Made by a program: the position numbers and the translations under genes
The notes under the pieces: generated by a model
What the model saw: the letters and a program-made list of their open reading frames with translations, nothing else
What the model was told of the DNA's origin: nothing
Databases searched by the model: none
Shown here: one piece after another, positions 57,436 through 64,000 of the stretch
Position numbering within the stretch: the first letter of the stretch is position 1
How the letters are laid out: each line of letters begins with the position of its first letter
Assembly (NCBI GenBank): GCA_963723205.1
Contig: CAVRQC010000047.1
Coordinates: 62,001-126,000 of the forward strand
Length of the DNA: 64,000 nucleotides
Source of the DNA: CAVQBP01 sp963723205
GTDB lineage: Bacteria; Bacteroidota; Ignavibacteria; Ignavibacteriales; Ignavibacteriaceae
Direction of reading: 5' to 3'

Positions 57436-58254
57436 ATGAAAAAAATATTTTTTGATCTAAAGTTATCCCTAATTCTTGCCTTTTCAATTCCCATATTTTT
57501 TCAACTTATTTCTATTAAAAAATGTTTCGTTTCATTTTCTCAGACCTTGAATCAGTGTGAGGAACAATTAAACAAAGCTCAACAGGAATATATTTTAGGA
57601 AATTTTCAAAAAGCTATAGATTTAATTGAGCCTTGTTTAAAAAAAACTGATGTTTCTGAAGAAAATAAAGGGAAGGGATATAGATTGTTAGGCCTTGTTT
57701 ATATTGGCCAGCAATTACAGAAAGAAGCAAATGAAGCTGTAAAAAATTTGCTTTTAATGGTTCCGAACTACAAAGTTAATCCCGAAACAGATCCTCCGCA
57801 ATTAAAAAGAATTATTGATGAGATGGCCCCAACCTTGGTTCCACAAATAACCAGTATAAAACCAAATTCGGTAGAGGAAGGAAGAGATGGTTTCACAATG
57901 ACCGTGAAAGGTTCAAATTTCGTATACGGAGCGGAGGTAAAGTTTAATGGAAATACAAAATCAACAACTTTTATTAATTCAGTGGAATTAAAAGCTGAAA
58001 TATCTGCAGATGATGTGCGTGAAAATGGAGAATATAATGTTAATGTTTTTAGTCCTATTCTGGGTGGTAAGAAATCAAATACGTTGACATTGAATGTATT
58101 AAGTAAGTCTAGTTTTCCGTGGACCTGGATTGCAGTTGGAGGAGGTGCTGTGGTTGCCGGTGCCATTGCGATACTTACTTTAGGAGGGAAAAGCGACAAA
58201 GGCACCAGTGATAACGGTACAACATCTCTTGCTGATCCGCCCGGAAGGCCTTAA
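57436..58254 (+). CDS. Exported IPT/TIG-domain membrane protein
   Basis: A 272-residue protein with a signal peptide (about 5-25), a short TPR-like helical region (CEEQLNKAQQEYILGNFQKAIDLIEPCL, cited in part), an IPT/TIG Ig-like domain (about 140-215, ITSIKPNSVEEG..FTMTVKGSNF) and one C-terminal membrane helix (WTWIAVGGGAVVAGAIAIL). It ends in a PPGRP tail, which occurs in many Ignavibacteria proteins. It may anchor a periplasmic complex. It is near the kinase operon (120 bases after it) but probably separate. Confidence 0.75.
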   Translation: MKKIFFDLKLSLILAFSIPIFFQLISIKKCFVSFSQTLNQCEEQLNKAQQEYILGNFQKAIDLIEPCLKKTDVSEENKGKGYRLLGLVYIGQQLQKEANEAVKNLLLMVPNYKVNPETDPPQLKRIIDEMAPTLVPQITSIKPNSVEEGRDGFTMTVKGSNFVYGAEVKFNGNTKSTTFINSVELKAEISADDVRENGEYNVNVFSPILGGKKSNTLTLNVLSKSSFPWTWIAVGGGAVVAGAIAILTLGGKSDKGTSDNGTTSLADPPGRP

Positions 58255-58313
58255 TTGTTTCGAATAAGTATTGAGTTAATGAGGAAAGCTCATAAAAAAT
58301 TTAAGGAGGTATT

Positions 58314-59828
58314 ATGTTAAGCTTAAAGAAATTTCTTCTTCATTTAAATCTCCTGGTACTTATTTTTTGTTTTGATATTAATTCTCAAAATCAAATCTAT
58401 TTAGGAACTGTCAGCAACGGCGGAGGAAAACAATCAAATTCCAATTTTATAATTTTGGGATCAGCAGGTCAGACAAGTATTGATAAATCATCAAATTCAA
58501 TTAATCAAGTTCAACCGGGATTTTGGTCAAATTTTACAGAATTTAACTATCCCGGTTCCCTTTCTTTAAATACAAATTACACCTTTAATGATGCTACTCT
58601 CACCAGCAGTTACAGGATGATTGGCATCCCGGGGGCAAATAATATATCCTTAGCAAGCCTTATGTCCGGCACAGAAGGAAAGAATGGAGATTGGCGTGCT
58701 TTCCAGGATCCCGGTTCTGGGGAATATTTAGAATATGATGGCTCATCGATGTTTAATTTTACTCCGGGTGGTGCCTTCTGGGTAGTAAGTAAGAACCAGA
58801 TAAATATTAATCAAAGTGTAAATACTGTTCTATTGTCATCAGACAATACATATTCAATTCCCTTACATAGTGAATGGAATTTAATATCTAATCCTTTTGA
58901 GAAGAATATTATATGGGAAGATGTAAAAAATATTAACAGTATAACTCAGCCTATACAATATTATCAATCTGGAAGTTACAACTCAAACATTATCAATTTT
59001 GAGCCTTACAAAGGATATTACTATTACAATAGCACCGGGTTAACTGCTCTTAAGATACCATATCTATCGGGAACCAGTTCCTCAGTTAAAAAAACTCATT
59101 TACAAACGATAAACAAATTGGAGTTAGTTCTGGATGCCAACGGAGTAATGAAGTCGGAAATAGCAATTGGCTTTTCCGCGGAAGCAGATTTGGGAGAAGA
59201 TAAACTTGATATATTCTCACCGCCATCTAAATTCTGTAATATAAACGTATCCCTTTATAATAATGAGCTTCATACAAGTTATAAGTATCTCAAGGAAGAA
59301 TACAGACCAGAAATGGACAAAGGAGAGGAATATAAAATAATTATAAAAAACACTTCAAATGAAACTTTGGAATTAAAAAGTAAAGGTTTAGAGTACTTCA
59401 ATAATTTTGAAATATATCTACTGGATAAGAGCCTGATGAAATTTTATAACCTTAAGAATCAAAATAGTATTAAAATAAAAAGCTCACAAATTAATAAAGA
59501 ATACCAACTGTATATAGGAACAGAAGACTATATAGCAGAGAAGAAAAAAGAAATACTGCCGTCTGAATATACATTATATCAGAACTATCCGAATCCATTT
59601 AATCCGGAAACTACCATAGAATTCGCACTTCCTCAGCAAAGCAGGATATCATTAAAGATATACAATGTGTTAGGAAAATTAATCACAGAGATAATTAAAG
59701 ATGAACTTTTAGAAGCAGGATATCATCAGGTGATATATAAAAACAGCTCACTAGCATCCGGTGTATATATCTATAAACTTACAGCAGGCGATTTCTCGGT
59801 CACAAAAAAGATGCTGTTAATAAAATAG
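58314..59828 (+). CDS. T9SS-sorted exported protein
   Basis: A 504-residue secreted protein with a signal peptide (about 1-25), beta-rich body, and a type IX secretion C-terminal sorting domain (about 415-504) containing YQNYPNPFNPETTIEFALP and ending MLLIK. T9SS tails direct proteins across the outer membrane in Bacteroidota and relatives. The N-terminal half has NGGGKQSNSNFIILGSAGQ..QPGFWS, seen in surface proteins of this clade. A very strong ribosome site AAGGAGG precedes the ATG. Its last 43 codons are part of the 931-bp duplicated segment. Substrate or ligand is unknown. Confidence 0.88.
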   Translation: MLSLKKFLLHLNLLVLIFCFDINSQNQIYLGTVSNGGGKQSNSNFIILGSAGQTSIDKSSNSINQVQPGFWSNFTEFNYPGSLSLNTNYTFNDATLTSSYRMIGIPGANNISLASLMSGTEGKNGDWRAFQDPGSGEYLEYDGSSMFNFTPGGAFWVVSKNQININQSVNTVLLSSDNTYSIPLHSEWNLISNPFEKNIIWEDVKNINSITQPIQYYQSGSYNSNIINFEPYKGYYYYNSTGLTALKIPYLSGTSSSVKKTHLQTINKLELVLDANGVMKSEIAIGFSAEADLGEDKLDIFSPPSKFCNINVSLYNNELHTSYKYLKEEYRPEMDKGEEYKIIIKNTSNETLELKSKGLEYFNNFEIYLLDKSLMKFYNLKNQNSIKIKSSQINKEYQLYIGTEDYIAEKKKEILPSEYTLYQNYPNPFNPETTIEFALPQQSRISLKIYNVLGKLITEIIKDELLEAGYHQVIYKNSSLASGVYIYKLTAGDFSVTKKMLLIK

Positions 59829-60628
59829 AAAAAGAAAATATAATATCGTAAAATTTTTATAATATAAAATAAAGGATGAGAAAAATGAAACGTCTATTAT
59901 TCATATTGGCATTAATAACTTTTTTCTCCTTTGATATATTAAGTCAATCAATACCAAGACAAATAAATTACCAGGGATTGTTAAAAGACGCAGCTGGAAA
60001 TAATGTATCAGATGGGACCTACACTATGGTATTCGGAATATATAATGAATCCACAGGTGGTACATCACTTTGGAGTGAAACCCAGAGCGTAACAGTATCA
60101 GGAGGATTATTTTTTGTTCGACTGGGAAGTGTCACCCCAATAACAACAGTACCGTTTGATCGCCAGCATTATCTGGGTATAAAAGTTAATTCAGGCGATG
60201 AACTATCACCCAGAACATATCTCAGTCCGTCTCCCTATTCATTTATGTCAATGAATGTAATAGATAACTCTATCACTACCAGCAAAATCCAGGATGGAGC
60301 AGTGACAAAAGCGAAGCTGGGTTCGGATGTAAGCTTTGGTACAAGCGGGGCAGCAGGAGGAGATTTGAAGGGAAATTACCCGGATCCGGTAGTACAGAAG
60401 CTGCAGGGAAAATTAGTCTCAGAGACAGTTCCGGCAGTAGACCAGGTATTGAAGTGGGATGGAAACCAATGGAAACCATCCGCCGATGCAACAGCAACAG
60501 GAACCAGTGGTGGAGATATAACTAAGGTAACAGCAGGAAACGGATTAACCGGGGGAGGCGATGCAAATGATGTAACGTTGAATGTGGGAGCGGGAACTGG
60601 TATCACGGTCTCAGCGGATGCTGTAGCA
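59698..60628 (+). repeat. 931-bp exact direct repeat, right copy (source copy)
   Basis: Identical by eye to 49800-50730. Here the left edge lies inside an intact gene (58314-59828), so this copy is in its original context. It continues through the leader and the N-terminal 250 residues of the following secreted protein. Confidence 0.95.
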
Positions 60629-61930
60629 CTAAATACAACATATTCAGACAGCAGATATGTAAATGAAGGGCAGGCAAATAGTGTTGCGGCAAATATGATA
60701 GCGCCAAATATTGTAAGCAGTGTGGACGGAGTATCCAATGACGGAGGCAATATAGATTTGGTGGCTGGAAGTAACATAACAATTACACCCAATAACACAG
60801 CCAAGACAATAACAATATCAGCAACAGATGGTGGAGGAACAACAGGCGATAACCTAGGCAATCACACTGCTACCCAAAATATCAAATTAAATAATCATTG
60901 GCTGTCGGGAGACGGTGGCAATGAAGGAGTTTATGTAAGTGGTACAGGCAATGTCGGCATTGGAACTTCTAATCCGGATTATAATTTACATGTCAAAGGG
61001 TGGATAAAAGAAGAAGGCTCGGACTTTTTTATGGTTGATCCCTCGCGTGGGAATGGTGGAAGAGCACTGGTACATATGGGCTCAAATAATAATGATGATA
61101 GATTAGCGTTAAATTTTGATGGCGACTTTGAAAAAGGTGTACAAATAGATGGCTCAATAGTATATATAAAGGGTAATGTTGGAATTGGAACTGATAATCC
61201 TCAAGAAAAATTGCATGTTGTCCTTAACGACATGGAAGCTAAATTATGTTACTATTCAAGTCCGGTAAATGTTTTTGCAAATTATTATGCCAGCGTTAGA
61301 GGAGAATATGGAGATATATATGGTTGCCTTGGAAGAAGGGTATCTACACGCACCATTCCTTCAATTACTAGCTATTATGGAGTATATGGTTATGCTCCGA
61401 GTGGTTCCACAAATAATTATGCCGGATATTTTAGTGGCCCAGTGGAAATCACCGGTCCCTTAACTAAACCATCGGGCTCATTTAAAATAGATCACCCTTT
61501 GGATCCTGCTAATAAGTATCTTTACCATTCTTTTGTTGAGAGTCCTGATATGATGAACATCTATAACGGCAATGTTGTAACAGATGGCTTAGGATATGCA
61601 ACAGTTACTCTACCTGATTGGTTTGAGGCACTTAATAAAGATTTCCGCTACCAGTTAACAGTAATTGGAGACTTCGCACAAGCTATAATTGCTCAGGAGG
61701 TGAATGGAAGTCAATTTATGATAAGGACTGATAAACCAAATATTAAGGTTTCCTGGCAGGTAACAGGAATACGTCATGATGCGTATGCTAAAAAAAACCG
61801 TATTCCAGTTGAGGAAATGAAATCACAAGCGGAAAAAGGAAAATATTTACATCCTGAAGCATTTGGATTACAAGAATCTCAAGGGATAAATTTTCACAAT
61901 CCTGTAAAGGATGACGAACCGAAAAACTAG
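59885..61930 (+). CDS. Secreted GIGTxNP-repeat fibre-like protein
   Basis: About 681 residues. The start is taken at the ATG with correct spacing from AAAGG. After the signal peptide, the first 250 residues are identical to the protein at 49987. The rest has NVGIGTSNPDYNLHV and NVGIGTDNPQEKLHV, the fibre-associated repeat, and a C-terminal tail domain starting at about GSFKIDHPLDPANKYLYHS and ending with charged residues. This tail is a common trimerised-fibre tip in Bacteroidota and phage-like proteins. It probably forms an exported surface filament or adhesin. It lies directly after the T9SS gene (47-base gap). Confidence 0.82.
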   Translation: MKRLLFILALITFFSFDILSQSIPRQINYQGLLKDAAGNNVSDGTYTMVFGIYNESTGGTSLWSETQSVTVSGGLFFVRLGSVTPITTVPFDRQHYLGIKVNSGDELSPRTYLSPSPYSFMSMNVIDNSITTSKIQDGAVTKAKLGSDVSFGTSGAAGGDLKGNYPDPVVQKLQGKLVSETVPAVDQVLKWDGNQWKPSADATATGTSGGDITKVTAGNGLTGGGDANDVTLNVGAGTGITVSADAVALNTTYSDSRYVNEGQANSVAANMIAPNIVSSVDGVSNDGGNIDLVAGSNITITPNNTAKTITISATDGGGTTGDNLGNHTATQNIKLNNHWLSGDGGNEGVYVSGTGNVGIGTSNPDYNLHVKGWIKEEGSDFFMVDPSRGNGGRALVHMGSNNNDDRLALNFDGDFEKGVQIDGSIVYIKGNVGIGTDNPQEKLHVVLNDMEAKLCYYSSPVNVFANYYASVRGEYGDIYGCLGRRVSTRTIPSITSYYGVYGYAPSGSTNNYAGYFSGPVEITGPLTKPSGSFKIDHPLDPANKYLYHSFVESPDMMNIYNGNVVTDGLGYATVTLPDWFEALNKDFRYQLTVIGDFAQAIIAQEVNGSQFMIRTDKPNIKVSWQVTGIRHDAYAKKNRIPVEEMKSQAEKGKYLHPEAFGLQESQGINFHNPVKDDEPKN

Positions 61931-61996
61931 AATTTGAATTCCTTTATTTTTAACAATCAAATCAATTTAACATCATTCAAAATAATTTTTAAAAAA

Positions 61997-62599
61997 ATGA
62001 AGATACCAGAATATTACAAACAATTTCAAAATACGAATGTTAAGAAACCTGATGAAGATAAAAAGAAAGATGAAATCTTACAAGAACAGCAATCGGAATC
62101 AAAACAAAATTCACAGCATAAAGAAGAAACTCCAAATATTTCTCAATCTTCACAGGTAAAAGAAAAAACAATTATTTATCAGGGAAATGGTTTTTCATTA
62201 AACCAATTGGAAGACTGGGAAGACAAAACTATATATACTTTAACCGGACCTGCAACAGATGGAGTTCAGCATAATATATTAATTACTGTTGATAAAGAAA
62301 ATCCTTTTGATACTTTAGAAGAATATGCCGAATGGCATATAAAAACACTTGAGACTGACTTGAAAAGTTGTATGATCCTAAAGAAAGGGGAAACAAACTT
62401 AACAAATGGTACAGAAGCATATGAAGCTATCTTTTCCTGGTATCCGACTGATGATTTAAGAATTTACCAGCATCAGATTTTTATCCAATTCGAGAAAGCA
62501 GTTTATAAACTTACATCATCTTTTACAAAAAAAACCAGGCAAACGCTTGGGCCGCAGGTTTTAAGAATGATGTTAAGTTTTACTCGTGATCAGAAATAA
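61997..62599 (+). CDS. DUF1795 (DcrB/Eag-like) protein
   Basis: About 200 residues from the ATG at 61997; a TTG 63 bases upstream would add a low-quality N-terminus. An N-terminal disordered Lys/Glu/Gln region (about 20-70) precedes a DUF1795 domain (about 75-200) with GNGFSLNQLEDWEDKTIYTL, the DTLEEYAEWHIKTLE helix and QHQIFIQFEKAVYKLTSSF. DUF1795 proteins include Eag chaperones, which protect the membrane helices of type VI effectors before loading, and DcrB lipoproteins. No lipobox is present, which favours a cytoplasmic chaperone. It could serve the membrane-helix effector at 46202. Confidence 0.7.
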   Translation: MKIPEYYKQFQNTNVKKPDEDKKKDEILQEQQSESKQNSQHKEETPNISQSSQVKEKTIIYQGNGFSLNQLEDWEDKTIYTLTGPATDGVQHNILITVDKENPFDTLEEYAEWHIKTLETDLKSCMILKKGETNLTNGTEAYEAIFSWYPTDDLRIYQHQIFIQFEKAVYKLTSSFTKKTRQTLGPQVLRMMLSFTRDQK

Positions 62600-63271
62600 C
62601 TCATGTAAAATTTTTTTCAGTTCTACTTGACAATATTAAACCCTTTATCTAACTTTTTATTTATATAAGTTCCCGTATTTTTTGTAAAAAATTATATAAC
62701 TGATCTATAACAATGAAATTAATTTCATTCCTGTATCATATCTAAATATGCTTTAAATAATTTTGTTCAAAGAATTTGATTAATATGATTAAAGATCAAT
62801 TTCTGTTGAAATGATCATTAATTATTGCCCTAGTTATTGCAATGCTTTTATAAGTATTTAAAATTTTTGTTTAAGGATTAGAAACCAAAGATAAAACCTG
62901 ATTATCCTAAAAACAGGTTTGTTTTCTTAAGTTCCATTTTAAAAGAATAATTAATAATTGGTTAAAATAGTATCTGTACGATGTTACAATATTTATTGGT
63001 TTTGTTATAGTAATAGTGGAAATATTTTACCGGAATAATGATGTATAGTAGCATTTAACTAAATAAAATTAAATGATGCGGAATGATGGATTGATAAACA
63101 TTATTTAGAGATGAAATCAAAATTTTTAGAATTGCTTAGACTATAATTTCGAATTATTAAATCTTCCAAGTGCTTAGACAATTAATATAAAAAAAATTTT
63201 AGCATAATATGTGAGTGGAGTTGGCGAAGCCATGCCAAAATATATATATTTAAAAAGTATTAAATCTAAAA
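62600..63271. other. Gene-poor region upstream of the second FHA gene
   Basis: A 672-base AT-rich region with no credible gene. A small dyad TTGGC-gaagccat-GCCAA lies at 63221-63238, 34 bases before the FHA gene, and might be part of its leader or the end of a short RNA. Nothing else is apparent. A promoter for the rightward operon is expected here. Confidence 0.55.
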
Positions 63272-64000
63272 ATGATATTAAAATTATCAATAATTAAGCA
63301 ATCAAATTCCGCGATTTCAGAGCAAGTGGAATTTAACAGGTTCCCTATATTTTTAGGAAGGGATAATAGTAACCAGGTAGTGTTAGCTGACCCTTTAAAA
63401 ATTATCTCACGAAAACATTCTAAAATCATAAATACTGAGGGTATCCTGCAACTAATAGATCTAGAATCTGCCAACTTTACATATTTAAATGATATTAAAT
63501 TAATGCCTAATGAAGAAAATGCTTTGCAATCCGGTGATAAAATAAAAATCGGTGATTATGAACTCGAAGTTGAACTAGTTACACACGAAGAAATTGCGGA
63601 AGAAGATGATCAGAAGACTATGATCTTTTCCAGCCCATATGCGGAAGAAATTTCTAATATTGTCGAAAATCTTAGGATTATCTCTTCTAAGTATTCTTTG
63701 GAAGGCTCGCCTTCAAAAGAAAAAATGCTTCGTCTTTCCGTTCTACAAAACCTGATAAGTTTGGAAAAAGATGAATCAAACAAAATAATTACTGAATGCT
63801 TATCGGAAAATTTCCTGGACAAAGAATTATTTAAGGTTAATCACCTTGAAGATAAGAATGTTAACAAAAATTTTGCCGGAATCGAACAATCTAGAGTAGT
63901 CCCTTCAACAAATAAAAGTTATGAAAATAAACCTTTGGCGCAGGAATATTCTTTCAATATTCATTTTTCAAATACAATTGATGTTTTTCTGGATGTATTC
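63272..64000 (+). CDS. FHA-domain protein, possible secretion-system regulator (3' truncated)
   Basis: The frame is open to the right window edge (243 codons). Residues 1-100 are an FHA domain: FPIFLGRDNSNQVVL (GRD), ISRKHSKII (the SRKH phosphothreonine loop) and NFTYLNDIKL. The following region is acidic and helical (EEIAEEDDQKTMIF, then LEKDESNKIITECLSENF). N-terminal FHA proteins of this design (TagH/Fha1 type) bind phosphothreonine made by a PpkA-like kinase and trigger assembly of type VI secretion; the kinase and phosphatase are encoded upstream. The rest of the injection-system cluster probably continues beyond the edge. Confidence 0.8.
   Translation, partial: MILKLSIIKQSNSAISEQVEFNRFPIFLGRDNSNQVVLADPLKIISRKHSKIINTEGILQLIDLESANFTYLNDIKLMPNEENALQSGDKIKIGDYELEVELVTHEEIAEEDDQKTMIFSSPYAEEISNIVENLRIISSKYSLEGSPSKEKMLRLSVLQNLISLEKDESNKIITECLSENFLDKELFKVNHLEDKNVNKNFAGIEQSRVVPSTNKSYENKPLAQEYSFNIHFSNTIDVFLDVF

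Noticed and set aside
60376..60861. Long antisense open frame inside the fibre-like gene (also at 50478-50708)
   Set aside because: It is an antisense shadow of a real gene with Gly/Asp-rich codons; it has no own ribosome site and no protein features.
1..64000. CRISPR arrays, tRNA, rRNA and transposase genes
   Set aside because: I looked for repeat-spacer periodicity, cloverleaf-like sequences and known transposase motifs and saw none; a tRNAscan-SE or ISfinder run would be decisive.

Overview
The window is AT-rich, uses many TTG and GTG starts, and reads like an Ignavibacteria/Bacteroidota-type (Chlorobi-Ignavibacteria) chromosome. The main clue is the YQNYPNPFNP type IX secretion (T9SS) sorting tail, seen in three places. 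Others are GIGTxNP repeat proteins, tandem short TonB proteins and an IPT protein ending in a PPGRP tail. No rRNA, tRNA, CRISPR array, IS transposase or phage structural cluster was found.

Left part (1-37 kb) is core metabolism and housekeeping. It starts with the end of an iodotyrosine-deiodinase-like nitroreductase. Two different glutamate dehydrogenases then flank a receiver/PPDK_N-type ATP-grasp protein and a small zinc ribbon. An M24 peptidase, a thioredoxin-like protein and RsmI follow. A divergent lysine-degradation pair, lysine 6-aminotransferase and an ALDH7-type dehydrogenase, yields glutamate that the glutamate dehydrogenases could recycle. After a Yip1 protein, a response regulator, a cation-efflux-like protein, a PAP2 phosphatase and AsnS comes the membrane arm of complex I (nuoJKLM-N), with an NhaD-type antiporter and a small unknown gene inserted between nuoM and nuoN; nuoA-I are not here. 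Then come Nnr, VanZ, two TonB paralogues, a YdcF protein, NusB, an MFS transporter, a CDF transporter, a Sel1-repeat protein, YrdB, a beta-carbonic anhydrase and a small methyltransferase. A frameshifted T9SS tail and about 1 kb without genes separate this from the rest.

Right part (38.6-64 kb) looks like an effector and regulatory island of a type VI secretion (T6SS) or related contractile system. A VgrG spike and a PAAR tip protein with a long extension are followed by two effector-like modules. Module 1 is a caspase/CHAT-like protease whose catalytic His and Cys halves are separated by a fibronectin III domain, followed by two PepSY-like proteins (candidate inhibitors). Module 2 is an adaptor-like protein sharing the PAAR extension domain, then a 1005-residue protein whose C-terminus resembles the anthrax edema factor/CyaA/ExoY nucleotidyl cyclase domain, then a small acidic protein (candidate immunity). 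Next is a phospho-signalling operon: FHA-transmembrane-lytic transglycosylase fusion, PP2C phosphatase, and Ser/Thr kinase with seven PEGA repeats. An IPT protein, a T9SS cargo protein, a fibre-like secreted protein, a DUF1795 (Eag/DcrB-like) protein and a second FHA protein that runs off the right edge complete the window. A 931-bp exact direct repeat (49800-50730 and 59698-60628) brackets the signalling operon; the left copy carries an orphan gene tail, so it is the derived copy. The sheath, tube and membrane-complex genes of the injection system are not in the window, so its exact type is inferred.
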